Shown one piece after another: positions 16,527 through 24,716 of a stretch of 47,575 nucleotides of DNA. The stretch's first letter is position 1; the number at the start of each line of letters is the position of its first letter. Made by a program: the position numbers and the translations under genes. The DNA is taken from NCBI GenBank assembly GCA_009691785.1, contig SIAM01000014.1, positions 1 through 47,575 on the forward strand, read 5' to 3'. The stretch comes from Phycisphaerales bacterium. GTDB lineage: Bacteria; Planctomycetota; Phycisphaerae; Phycisphaerales; SM1A02. The notes under the pieces were generated by a model that worked only from the letters and a program-made list of their open reading frames with translations, did not search any database and had not been told where the DNA came from.

Positions 16527-17270
16527 ATGCGTATTCAACGTGTGGCGTTTAATTTCATAGGCGTGTGCGCCCTTGCGCTGTCACTAGGCAACCGCGCAAA
16601 TCAGCCGCCAGTTCGCGTTGGATGTGCGTGGTCGCTGCCGACATGTCCTGTTTGCCTGAAGTCGCTTGGCGCCACGCCCGCGATTCACATTATGGACGAT
16701 CCAAAGGACCCCGGCTTGAATGGCCGCGAAGTGCGCTTTGACAGCGCGCAATGCGCCGCGACATTTGAAACTGATCGCGCCAAATTTCTCAAGCCCGCCA
16801 ACGAGCAAATGGTGGGCGAACAATTGCCGCTGTATCCCGCGATCAATTGCGTGGTCATGCCTGACGAGTCGCTGACCGATCCCAATAGTCCAAACGCTGG
16901 CAAAGGCGAAAATATAATTGTGGGAAATAGATTGGTGCGCACCTGTTGCGGGCAATGCACGCGCCGTGTGAGGCGCGATCCAGTGAAATGGTTGGCGCAA
17001 GTGGACAAGGCCATTGTGGCCGATCAAGGCGCGAAGTACGCGTTGAAAGTGTGCGTGATCAGCGGCGCGCCGTTGCCAACCGAACCAGTGAATGTGTTTA
17101 TTGGAAGCCGCCTAGTGGAAGTGGCAACCCCCGCGGACGCGCTGAAGGCGCAGCAAAACCCCATGGAAACGCTGGCCAAACTGGACGCCGCGATTGCCGC
17201 GCTGAAACTAAGCGCCGCAAAAAAATCGGCGACAGCCGCTGCGCCAGTTACAAATACGGAATCAAAATAA
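16527..17270 (+). CDS. Secreted Cys-rich protein with three TRASH/YHS-like modules
   Basis: A signal peptide (FNFIGVCALALSLGNRA) precedes about 220 residues made of three repeats of one plan: a Cys pair or single Cys, then a turn with V-x-G or V-x-R, then a second Cys cluster and a D-x-x-K/W helix. Module 1 has CPVC (40-43) and AQCAATF (Cys76). Module 2 has NCVVMPDESL (Cys108) and RTCCGQC (140-144). Module 3 keeps VCVISGAPLP (Cys176) but lacks the second Cys cluster. Such Cys spacing suggests binding of a soft metal such as copper or heavy metals in the periplasm. The ATG at 16527 is chosen because the signal peptide begins there. Function is inferred only. Confidence 0.75.
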   Translation: MRIQRVAFNFIGVCALALSLGNRANQPPVRVGCAWSLPTCPVCLKSLGATPAIHIMDDPKDPGLNGREVRFDSAQCAATFETDRAKFLKPANEQMVGEQLPLYPAINCVVMPDESLTDPNSPNAGKGENIIVGNRLVRTCCGQCTRRVRRDPVKWLAQVDKAIVADQGAKYALKVCVISGAPLPTEPVNVFIGSRLVEVATPADALKAQQNPMETLAKLDAAIAALKLSAAKKSATAAAPVTNTESK

Positions 17271-17425
17271 TTTGCCCTTGCGAATGCGTTCATTTTCGCG
17301 CATGATTTTTTTAATCAAGACTGAACACGTGCAAGCAGCCCCCAAGCAGCGCCATATGCAAATCTTGCAATAGGTTGGCCACAACGTGTTGCAATTTCAC
17401 CGTATTTATTCTGCATACTTATAAA

Positions 17426-18397
17426 TTATTTTTGCTTGCGAGCAAGCAAGGCAGTGAACAGTCCAGGGCCTGTTGCCACAGGATCGCTGGCCAGCAACCG
17501 GTAGCGCAGCAATTCAAAGCCCGCCGCTTTGGCCAAGCGGCGAATGGCGTCGGCGGAAAAACCCAAATGCACATGGCCCATGCTGGCGGCATACGAGCGC
17601 CGATCATGCGCCACCATGTCAACAATAAACAAGCGCCCGTTCGCTTTCAGCGCGCGTGCAACTTCACGCAGCGTCGCTTCAACATCCACAATGTGATGCA
17701 ACACAAGCATGACAATAGCAAGATCCACTTCGCCATCTTTCAAGGGCAATGCTTCCATGGTTCCGCGGCGAAATTCCACATGCTTCACATGCGCTAACCG
17801 TTTCTGCGCTGCGTCCAACATTGTTTTTTCGCGGTCCACCGAAATCACTTTGCGCACCAACCCAGCCAACACTTCGCTGGCCTCGCCAGTGCCGCAACCC
17901 AAATCAGCGACCACGATTTTAGGATCTAGAAGATCAAGCAACGCGGCGTTGGTAGCGCGGGTGCCAAAAAGTTTTTGGCGAACATCGCTCCACTGTCCAC
18001 CCACGCGGCCAAAGAACGCCTCGCTATCCACACGACGCGACGCAATGACGCTGGCCATGCGCTGGCGATCTTGGGCAACCTCCGGATGTGTCTGAATACT
18101 TTGTCGCGCCACTGCCCACAACGCCTTGGAATCTTGCGGCATGGTGGCGTTGGCCATGCGATACAAACCCGCCGTGCCGTCGCTGCGGCGCGCGATCCAA
18201 CCACCATCAAGCAACGGCTTCAGATGGCGACTTGCGGTGCTTTGCGGCACTTGCACAATGCGCGCCAACTCACCAACGCTCAATTCCTCATCGACCAAAA
18301 GTTGCAACATGCGCAAGCGAACAACATCACCAAGCGCGGTGAATTGGCTTAGTAGACGTTCCGCGTCACCCACATTGCGTGTGTTGGGCCGGCTCAT
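17426..18397 (-). CDS. ArsR-family regulator fused to SAM methyltransferase
   Basis: Residues about 10-85 form an ArsR winged helix (LGDVVRLRMLQLLVDEELSV, then ELARIVQVPQSTASRHLKPL). A class I methyltransferase domain follows, with ADLGCGTGEASEVL near 164-177, acidic VDREKTMLDAAQ, and DLAIVMLVLHHI. Fusions of this kind are known in bacteria and are thought to couple DNA binding to SAM or metabolite status, though targets are mostly uncharacterised. No Cys metal site of ArsR type is seen in the DNA-binding part. Its start lies 12 bases after the stop of the TPR lipoprotein gene, so the two are probably cotranscribed. Confidence 0.92.
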   Translation of the reverse strand: MSRPNTRNVGDAERLLSQFTALGDVVRLRMLQLLVDEELSVGELARIVQVPQSTASRHLKPLLDGGWIARRSDGTAGLYRMANATMPQDSKALWAVARQSIQTHPEVAQDRQRMASVIASRRVDSEAFFGRVGGQWSDVRQKLFGTRATNAALLDLLDPKIVVADLGCGTGEASEVLAGLVRKVISVDREKTMLDAAQKRLAHVKHVEFRRGTMEALPLKDGEVDLAIVMLVLHHIVDVEATLREVARALKANGRLFIVDMVAHDRRSYAASMGHVHLGFSADAIRRLAKAAGFELLRYRLLASDPVATGPGLFTALLARKQK

Positions 18398-18409
18398 CGC
18401 GGCACGAAA

Positions 18410-19084
18410 TTAAATTCCACCAGGTAGGGCCAGCGTTGGACCAAGAACTTGACCGCGCGCTTCAAGCGCGGCTTGAACGCGTGGATCATTTGGATTCACG
18501 CCGTATGCCTGACGCAAACGTCGCAGGGCTTCGGTTTTATCGGCAAGTTTGTCCTGCAACGCCGCCATTTCCAGATATGGACTAATGATGCGGTTCATGC
18601 CGTAGCCCTCGTCCATTTCAATGGCGGCCAACAACGCGGTCTTTTCAGAATCCATATCTCCCACACTGTCGGCGATTGCAGCAAGCTTCACATATGCCTC
18701 GGCGCTACGAAACTCCGCGCCGGCGTTGCGAAGAAGCAAGTACACCTCGGGAATATCTTTTTGCTTCTGCATGCAATCGGCCAAGGCAAAGACCACATCC
18801 ATATTGCTGGGGTTGCGCGCGTTGGCGGCCTCAAGCGCGTGACGCGCCTCGGTCAAATCGCCTAAGCATAATTCCGCTTTGCCATAAATAAATTGCGCCT
18901 GCCATTCACCCGGCCAGTCCTTCACCACGGGACGAATTAAATCCGCGGCTTCTTGGCAGCGATCGAAATCAATGTAGTGCTGCGCCGCGGCGGTGGTGCT
19001 TTCAATAGGCGGCGTGCTTTTGCAACCAATCAAACATGGCGTGGCAAGAAGCGCGGCAACGATAAATTTGGTGAAGTAAGTCAT
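18410..19084 (-). CDS. TPR-containing lipoprotein
   Basis: The N-terminus MTYFTKFIVAALLATPCLIG followed by Cys21 is a lipoprotein signal with lipobox LIGC. The remaining about 200 residues hold four or five tetratricopeptide-like helix pairs (for example GDLTEARHALEAANARNPSN and KTEALRRLRQAYGVNPNDPR), so it should act as a protein-binding scaffold at a membrane. The ATG at 19084 is chosen for the signal peptide; the frame stays open far upstream, but that part overlaps the divergent gene and looks non-coding. The next gene is the ArsR-methyltransferase. Confidence 0.85.
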   Translation of the reverse strand: MTYFTKFIVAALLATPCLIGCKSTPPIESTTAAAQHYIDFDRCQEAADLIRPVVKDWPGEWQAQFIYGKAELCLGDLTEARHALEAANARNPSNMDVVFALADCMQKQKDIPEVYLLLRNAGAEFRSAEAYVKLAAIADSVGDMDSEKTALLAAIEMDEGYGMNRIISPYLEMAALQDKLADKTEALRRLRQAYGVNPNDPRVQAALEARGQVLGPTLALPGGI

Positions 19085-19129
19085 GGGCTTCGAGATGATA
19101 ATGTGTTCCTTGCAATAGCGTGTTGACCA

Positions 19130-19597
19130 ATGAACCCCCTGCAAACCGCCATTCTTCGCCACATGACAACCGATGGGCTCCATCATTTTGACTGGCTTTT
19201 GGCTGGCTCGGTCACTGTGCGGCCCGAAGCGCGTGAAACATTGTGTTGGCGGTGCCCGCGCCTTCTCACCAAATTGAATATGAACGAGCGCATGGTGATT
19301 GAGGCGCTTCCCAAACATCGGGGCTTGTATCTCACGCTCAATGGCGCGCGGGAATTGGATGGTGGCCGTGGAACCGTGGAACCCATTGCGCGCGGCTGGG
19401 CGCAAGAGTTGCAAGAGCAGAACCATGCTTCGACCAAGACGGTCGCGCAACACACGCCATTGACCGCGTCGTATGAAACTGCAATGCGTCGCCATTTTAT
19501 TTTGCGCTTTGAACATGCGGACCCAATGTGCGTGACTCTTCAAGATAATCAATTGACACGCGTTGAACATTTCACAAACTTGAATGCGCGCGATTGA
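19130..19597 (+). CDS. Conserved hypothetical protein with GGRGTV motif
   Basis: This 155-residue soluble protein contains TTDGLHHFDWLLA near the N-terminus and ELDGGRGTVEPIARG in the middle. I recall planctomycete proteins sharing a TPDG-HHxDWL start and a GGRGxV loop, so I take it as a real family without assigned function. It is divergent to the TPR lipoprotein gene, with a 45-bp gap. The C-terminal third is less distinctive. Confidence 0.68.
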   Translation: MNPLQTAILRHMTTDGLHHFDWLLAGSVTVRPEARETLCWRCPRLLTKLNMNERMVIEALPKHRGLYLTLNGARELDGGRGTVEPIARGWAQELQEQNHASTKTVAQHTPLTASYETAMRRHFILRFEHADPMCVTLQDNQLTRVEHFTNLNARD

Positions 19598-19721
19598 TTT
19601 TGCAAACGTGCTCTTGTATAAGCAAATTTCGAATTGTGAAGCGGGGCGCGCGTGTTTGCAAATTTGATTTCGCTTGCGCAAGTTGCTAGCAACAAGAATG
19701 CTCTTCACACCAATATGCGAA

Positions 19722-20258
19722 TTAGGTGAACGCGTCCCACACCAACACGCTCCAGGCAATCAACGCGAAGGGCGCTTTGGAAAGCGCTCCAAGAATTCTT
19801 CCAATGGCCGCGCCCGCGGCGGGCTTGAGTGAATCTTTCATTTCACGCCCATGTATTTTTTCTCCGACGATGGCGCCGACCACCGCGCCCGCCACGGCGC
19901 CAATGGCGGAGCCAACCAGTGGAATTGGAATCAAGATCGTTCCAATGATGAGCCCAATGACGCTTCCAATCATGCTGCCCACCGCGCCTTTGCGCGACGC
20001 GCCGCCGGCCTTGGCCCCCAGCGCGCCCGCGACAAATTCAAGCGCTTCGCCCGCAATTCCCGCAAGAACAGCAATGACCAGCGCGTTCATTCCAAAGGGA
20101 ATGTGCTGCATTGGCCACAACCCCATCATCACCGCGTCAACAGTTCCCGCCACTCCAATCATGATCCAAGTTCCAGGCAAACCAAGCGGCGTCACCACCA
20201 CGCACGCCAACCCAAACAACGCGAACAGCGTGGCGCCAAGATATTGCGCCCACATCAT
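19722..20258 (-). CDS. DUF456 family membrane protein
   Basis: The 178-residue protein is mostly hydrophobic, with about five membrane segments rich in Gly and Ala. It has the DUF456 plan: LFALFGLACVVVTPLGLPGT at the N-terminus and a GSMIGSVIGLIIGTILIPIP followed by GAVAGAVVGAIVGE glycine-zipper region, then KDSLKPAAGAAIGRILG. Function of the family is unknown. Its start overlaps the stop of the UVR-motif gene (ATGA), so the two are cotranslated. Confidence 0.85.
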   Translation of the reverse strand: MMWAQYLGATLFALFGLACVVVTPLGLPGTWIMIGVAGTVDAVMMGLWPMQHIPFGMNALVIAVLAGIAGEALEFVAGALGAKAGGASRKGAVGSMIGSVIGLIIGTILIPIPLVGSAIGAVAGAVVGAIVGEKIHGREMKDSLKPAAGAAIGRILGALSKAPFALIAWSVLVWDAFT

Positions 20259-21025
20259 AAACTTGGCCCCATCTGTCGCAGCTCATCACGCAGTATGGCC
20301 GCCAATTCAAAATTCTCGCAGCCAATCGCGATCAACATTCGCTGCTCCAACTCAAGTTGTTGACTCGCGGGCAATTTCAATGTGAGCGATTCGCGCAAGC
20401 CGCGCAAGTACTGCGTTTCAATTGAGCGCTCAAATTCCTTGGCTGCTCCGGCGCGCTGAAATGATTTTTCAAGCGCCTCTAAACCGCGGTCGATAGCAAC
20501 ACCCGCCTCCAATTTTCTTCCTGCCGAAAGCGCCATTGCCACTTCGGCGCGCGTATGCAATTTAATTTCATGGGCGCGCCACGATTCGCAACGCGCGCGC
20601 TGCGCGTTGTCCATGCCGCGCGTCCATAGCAATTCCAGAATTTCAATATTGTGAAGCGCGTCGCGGCGAACCCTTGGCCACAATTCCAACACCGCGCACG
20701 CCATGGCGCGTTGGCGAAAAAGTAAAATCTCGCCGCTTAAATCAGAAACATCATCGGCGCCAAGACCCGCTGCACCACTCCCGTGGCGCCCCCCAAGCGT
20801 GGTCAATGGCGATCGAACCCGGTCAAGCACCGATCCAAATCCGCCAGAAGCGTTGCCGTCGGGCCGCCCATCGGCCTCCATTTGAATAATTCCAAGTTCC
20901 AAGCGCACCTGTATCAACAGCCTGCCATCGTGCCCAGACAGGGTTCTGACGCCAAATACGCCCGGTTGCCAATGCCAATCCTTTAAAATAGGGGTTAGAT
21001 CGTTGGTGCTTGACACGCCATCCAT
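20255..21025 (-). CDS. UVR (UvrB/UvrC) motif-containing protein
   Basis: The 256-residue protein begins LTPILKDWHWQPGVFGVRTL, followed by a beta-rich segment with LIQVRLELGIIQMEADGRPDG. It ends with a UVR helical hairpin (LEQRMLIAIGCENFELAAILRDELRQM) as found in UvrB, UvrC and ClpC-type proteins, where it mediates protein contacts. I recall similar proteins in planctomycetes. The role may be in stress response or protein-protein coupling but is unproven. It is the first gene of a two-gene operon with DUF456. Confidence 0.8.
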   Translation of the reverse strand: MDGVSSTNDLTPILKDWHWQPGVFGVRTLSGHDGRLLIQVRLELGIIQMEADGRPDGNASGGFGSVLDRVRSPLTTLGGRHGSGAAGLGADDVSDLSGEILLFRQRAMACAVLELWPRVRRDALHNIEILELLWTRGMDNAQRARCESWRAHEIKLHTRAEVAMALSAGRKLEAGVAIDRGLEALEKSFQRAGAAKEFERSIETQYLRGLRESLTLKLPASQQLELEQRMLIAIGCENFELAAILRDELRQMGPSL

Positions 21026-21171
21026 GCTAACTCACATAATATTTTTATTTGGGCGGACCTTTCCAGGAAATAATAAGTTTTAAAAAACACACATTTCGGG
21101 TACGGTGTTGCCCCATAGGGTAACTATGATGATCGTCTCGAGTGGTTGGGAGTCCCTTTCGAAAAGAAGTT

Positions 21172-22080
21172 ATGGCGAGAGTATTTGCTACATCTGATTT
21201 ACAAACATACATGCGCCAAATTGGCGCGACGCCGTTGTTGACTCCGGAATCGGAGAAGATTCTGGGCTGGAAGATTGTCAACAACTGCGACGACTGCGAT
21301 CCGCAGCAAAGTAAAATTAAAAACGAGTCGATTGAATTGATGATCAAGTCCAATCTGAGATTGGTCATTGCCATTTCAAAACATTATGCGCACCGCGGGC
21401 TTGCGCTTTCCGACCTGGTTGAGGAGGGCAATGTGGGTTTAATCCGCGCCGCCCAAGGATTTGATCCGGCCCAAGGCGCGCGCTTCAGCACCTACGCAAG
21501 TTGGTGGATCAAGCAAGCCATCAAGCGCACCCTGATCAACTCGCAGCAAGCCATTCACATTCCCGCCTATATGGTGGAGTTGATCGCGCGCTGGAAAATT
21601 GAAACGCGCAAATTTGAAGCGGACAATTCGCGGCCGCCAACAATCTTGGAACTTTCCAAAGTCATGGGAATTCCCGTGCGCAAGTTGAACATTGTGAAGA
21701 AGGCAATCACGGCCTACAACTCGCCCAATCAGGCCCCAAAATCTATTGGCGGCGAAGAGCCTAATTTCAACGACCTTTTCACCGACACTCGCACTTCCGG
21801 CCCCGAGGAAAAGATAAGTTCGCGCGAGGATTTTTCGGTCATTTTGAAACTGCTTGACTCCATTGACCACCGCGACGCGCATGTCTTGCGCCTGCGATTT
21901 GGGCTGGAGGGTCAGGAACCACTGACATTGAAAGAAGTTGGCAACCAAGTGGGCTTGACCCGCGAACGCGTTCGACAAATTGAAGTGGACGCCCTGAAAA
22001 AACTGCACACGCGCATGATGGACGACAAGCCACTGAGGTTCTCCGCTGGTGAAACGGATTCGCCAACCACAAGCGTGTAG
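21172..22080 (+). CDS. RpoD-like sigma-70 factor (group 2 type)
   Basis: The 302-residue protein has sigma region 1.2 (TSDLQTYMRQIGATPLLTPE), region 2 (KSNLRLVIAISKHYAHRGLALSDLVEEGNVGLIRAAQGFDP, STYASWWIKQAIKRTLI), region 3, and region 4 (LRLRFGLEGQEPLTLKEVGN, GLTRERVRQIEVDALKKL). It lacks region 1.1, as group 2 alternative factors do. The strong region 2.4 and 4.2 suggest it reads promoters similar to the housekeeping type. The ATG at 21172 fits the family start and has AGAAG upstream; a GTG at 21142 is possible. No anti-sigma gene adjoins it. Confidence 0.93.
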   Translation: MARVFATSDLQTYMRQIGATPLLTPESEKILGWKIVNNCDDCDPQQSKIKNESIELMIKSNLRLVIAISKHYAHRGLALSDLVEEGNVGLIRAAQGFDPAQGARFSTYASWWIKQAIKRTLINSQQAIHIPAYMVELIARWKIETRKFEADNSRPPTILELSKVMGIPVRKLNIVKKAITAYNSPNQAPKSIGGEEPNFNDLFTDTRTSGPEEKISSREDFSVILKLLDSIDHRDAHVLRLRFGLEGQEPLTLKEVGNQVGLTRERVRQIEVDALKKLHTRMMDDKPLRFSAGETDSPTTSV

Positions 22081-22178
22081 CCCGACCAAAATTCCCAGGC
22101 GAAGAGTTCGTTGACTCACACCACCAAAGTGACCGTCGTTAAAATTCCAAAAACGGGTCACTGAGTTCGACCACGGTC

Positions 22179-22342
22179 TTTGCGTCAACGCGCCAAGTCA
22201 ACACATTCATCAACTGAGATTGCGTCAGGCTGGAAGAAATTTGTCCGCGCGTTTGCGTCAACGCGCCAAGTCAACACATTCATCAACTGAGATTGCGTCA
22301 GGCTGGAAGAAATTTGTCCGCGCGTTTGCGTCAACGCGCCAA
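22179..22342. repeat. 73-bp tandem duplication with partial third copy
   Basis: Copies lie at 22179-22251 and 22252-22324 and appear identical; an 18-bp partial copy follows at 22325-22342. At each unit boundary after the first sits a hairpin-forming GCGCGTT-TGCGTC-AACGCGC. The array fills the gap between the convergent sigma factor and gcvT genes and ends four bases before the gcvT stop. No coding potential was seen. Confidence 0.92.
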
Positions 22343-22346
22343 AAAA

Positions 22347-23504
22347 TCAAGTCGCTGACTTGCCAGGCTTGGTCGGGTTGTAAAACGGCAATTGATACAC
22401 CGCGGCCTCGGCGCGTTCGCGTCCAAGATCAACCATCAATGCAGGCAGGGTCTCTGCAATATCAATATCCACAATCGCCATGCCAATGGGCATGTCAAGC
22501 GTTGGACTCATACACCCGCTGGTGACACGGCCAACAATTCGATCGCCGCCGGCGCCGCTTGCAATGACATTCATTCCTTGACGCGCGCTGCGGCGCCCCT
22601 GCAATTTCAATCCAACCAACTTCTGCTTCAAGCCCGCCTTGGCAATTTTCTCCAGCGCATCTTGACCAATGAAACGAACTTCGCGCTCATCGCCCGCGCC
22701 CTTGTCCATCTTCACCGCGAAGTTCAATCCCGCCGTCAACGGATCCACCGTCTCGTCAATTTCATGTCCATACAACGGCATGCCGGCCTCCATGCGCAAG
22801 GTGTCGCGCGCGCCAAGACCGCACGGTTTGATCACGCTTGTCGCGGCGCCCATGTCCTTGAGCAACATGCTCAGCGCCAACTTGGCCATGCCCGCGCCCA
22901 AAATAATTTCCACGCCGTCTTCGCCGGTGTAGCCCGTGCGACTGACAAGCAACTTCACCACCATTAAACTTTTTTCCACAAAGCGGTAGCGCTTCAGTGT
23001 TGGAATTTCGCGGCTCATGGTGCTGACCAAGTCCATGACCTTGGGTCCTTGCAACGCAACCATGGCGGTGGAAACGGTTTGGTCATCCATTTTGAAAACC
23101 AAATCGCCCTTATTGTCCGCGAAATGTTGCAACAATTTCAAACGATTGGACGCGTTGCACACCATGAGATATTCGTCCTCTTCCAAGCAGTACACCAGAA
23201 TGTCGTCGCGACAACCGCCCTGCTCATTCAGCACCAAGCCGTAGCGCACCGAACCCTTGGTCATGCCAAGAATTCCGCGCGTGCAAATGCGATCCAGAAA
23301 TCGCCGCGCATGTCGGCCGGTGAATTTAATGCGACCCATGTGGCTGACATCAAAAAAACCGGCGGATGTGCGCGTCCAGCGATGCTCTTCAAGAATGGAA
23401 CCAAAGTGCAGCGGCATGTCCCAGCCGGCGAAGTCCGTCATTTTGGCGTGGTGCTGCAAGTGCATGGCGTGAAACGGAGTTTCCAAAAGTGTGGCGGTGG
23501 CCAT
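22347..23504 (-). CDS. gcvT: Glycine cleavage system T protein (aminomethyltransferase)
   Basis: The 385-residue protein should release ammonia from the aminomethyl group carried by H protein and pass the C1 unit to tetrahydrofolate. It shows the T-protein blocks MTDFAGWDMPLHFGSILEEH, GFFDVSHMGRIKFTG, NEQGGCRDDILVY, ALQGPK, VSRTGYTGEDGVEI and GLGARDTLRMEAGMPLYGHE. Length is typical. It lies downstream of lpxD on the same strand with a 44-bp gap. Other glycine cleavage genes are not in the window. Confidence 0.95.
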   Translation of the reverse strand: MATATLLETPFHAMHLQHHAKMTDFAGWDMPLHFGSILEEHRWTRTSAGFFDVSHMGRIKFTGRHARRFLDRICTRGILGMTKGSVRYGLVLNEQGGCRDDILVYCLEEDEYLMVCNASNRLKLLQHFADNKGDLVFKMDDQTVSTAMVALQGPKVMDLVSTMSREIPTLKRYRFVEKSLMVVKLLVSRTGYTGEDGVEIILGAGMAKLALSMLLKDMGAATSVIKPCGLGARDTLRMEAGMPLYGHEIDETVDPLTAGLNFAVKMDKGAGDEREVRFIGQDALEKIAKAGLKQKLVGLKLQGRRSARQGMNVIASGAGGDRIVGRVTSGCMSPTLDMPIGMAIVDIDIAETLPALMVDLGRERAEAAVYQLPFYNPTKPGKSAT

Positions 23505-23548
23505 TGTATTTCCTGTGGTGAAGGTGCTGAAGATGAATTCGTGTCGCT

Positions 23549-24619
23549 CTAGGTATCCACGCCATCTTTGGCGGCTTGAAGCTTGGCTACTTCGCGTTCA
23601 AGAGATTTTAATTTTCTGGCCATGCCAAATAAGTCGCGGAATACAAGGTGATTTCGCAAGGCCTTGTCGCTTTCAATGGCGGGAACGCCAGCCACCCGCA
23701 TACCCGCGGGAACATTGCCCATCACGGCGGACTTGCCCGCAACTTGTACGCCGTCGCCAATGGAAAGATGTCCTGTCACTCCAACTTGCCCACCAAGCAC
23801 AACATAATTTCCCATGTCCACGCTACCGCTTATGCCCACCAAACTCACAAGCAAACAATGTTTGCCAATGCGCGTTCCGTGGCCAATGGAAATCAAATCC
23901 GCAAATTTTGTGCCCGCGCCAATGCGCGTCTCCTCCATGGCCGCGCGCTCAATGACGCAGCAGGAACCAATTTCAACATCGTCCTCAATCACCACAATTC
24001 CAAACTGCGGAATTTTTTCATGGCGGCCCTTATGCGTGGCGTAGCCAAATCCGTCGCTGCCAATAACTGTATTTGCGTGCAATGTGACACGGTTGCCAAT
24101 CACGCAGCCGTCATAGACGCACACACTCGGATACAGAATGCAATCGTCACCCAGTTTCACGCCCTCGCCAACATAAACGTTGGGGTAGATCACGCAGCGC
24201 GCGCCCAATGTGGCGCCACGCTCAATCACCGCGCCGGCGTACACAGCGCAATCTTCGCCCACTTGCGCGGATGCATGAATGACGGCGCGCTCTGAAATGG
24301 AATTATTTTTCCCCGACGCAAGAATTTGCGCTGGATGATTTCGAAAACCATGAAGCACGACCATGGCTTGTCGAAATGCGAAATAGGGATCGACGGCCTC
24401 CAACATGGCCACTCCCGCCTTGACCGTGGTGCCACTAAGAGCAATGACCGCGGAGGCGTTGGTGGTGCCCAAATGCGCGGCGTATTTTCGATTGGCTAGA
24501 AAACTAATTTGCCCACTTTGGGCGCGCTCAATCGGGGCGCATGAATGCACCATAGTGGCGCCGTCTCCGCGCAATGTTGCGCCAATTTTTTGGGCAAGTT
24601 CGTCAAGTCGGATAGCCAT
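23549..24619 (-). CDS. lpxD: UDP-3-O-acylglucosamine N-acyltransferase, copy 1
   Basis: The 356-residue protein has the LpxD N-terminal domain (IRLDELAQKIGATLRGDG, QISFLANRKYAAHL) and a left-handed beta helix of hexapeptide repeats. The catalytic His is His247 in SIGHGTRIG. LpxD adds the second acyl chain to lipid A precursor UDP-3-O-acyl-GlcN. The ATG at 24619 is chosen by family start; the frame extends to 24673. It is divergent from bamA with a 97-bp shared upstream region. A second, different lpxD lies in the bamA cluster; copy 1 is monocistronic or joined to gcvT, so it may be a specialised paralog. Confidence 0.92.
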   Translation of the reverse strand: MAIRLDELAQKIGATLRGDGATMVHSCAPIERAQSGQISFLANRKYAAHLGTTNASAVIALSGTTVKAGVAMLEAVDPYFAFRQAMVVLHGFRNHPAQILASGKNNSISERAVIHASAQVGEDCAVYAGAVIERGATLGARCVIYPNVYVGEGVKLGDDCILYPSVCVYDGCVIGNRVTLHANTVIGSDGFGYATHKGRHEKIPQFGIVVIEDDVEIGSCCVIERAAMEETRIGAGTKFADLISIGHGTRIGKHCLLVSLVGISGSVDMGNYVVLGGQVGVTGHLSIGDGVQVAGKSAVMGNVPAGMRVAGVPAIESDKALRNHLVFRDLFGMARKLKSLEREVAKLQAAKDGVDT

Positions 24620-24716
24620 AACAACCCCAAGCCTAGCAACCAACTTTGATCGCGGGGTCCCAATAATTTTCAACGGGTGCGCCTCGTCTTGCGCACGGTT
24701 ATCCTCAAATTTAGAA

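Noticed and set aside
19599-19662. TTTGCAAAC/GTTTGCAAA inverted repeat
   Set aside because: The arms are short, the core is self-palindromic and AT-rich, and no T tract follows; it is too weak to call a terminator or operator.
19085-19759. N-terminal extension of the TPR lipoprotein frame
   Set aside because: The lipoprotein signal begins at 19084; the upstream part of the frame overlaps the divergent conserved gene and reads as non-coding.
22179-22342. Possible CRISPR array
   Set aside because: Units are contiguous identical 73-bp copies without spacers, and no cas genes are near.
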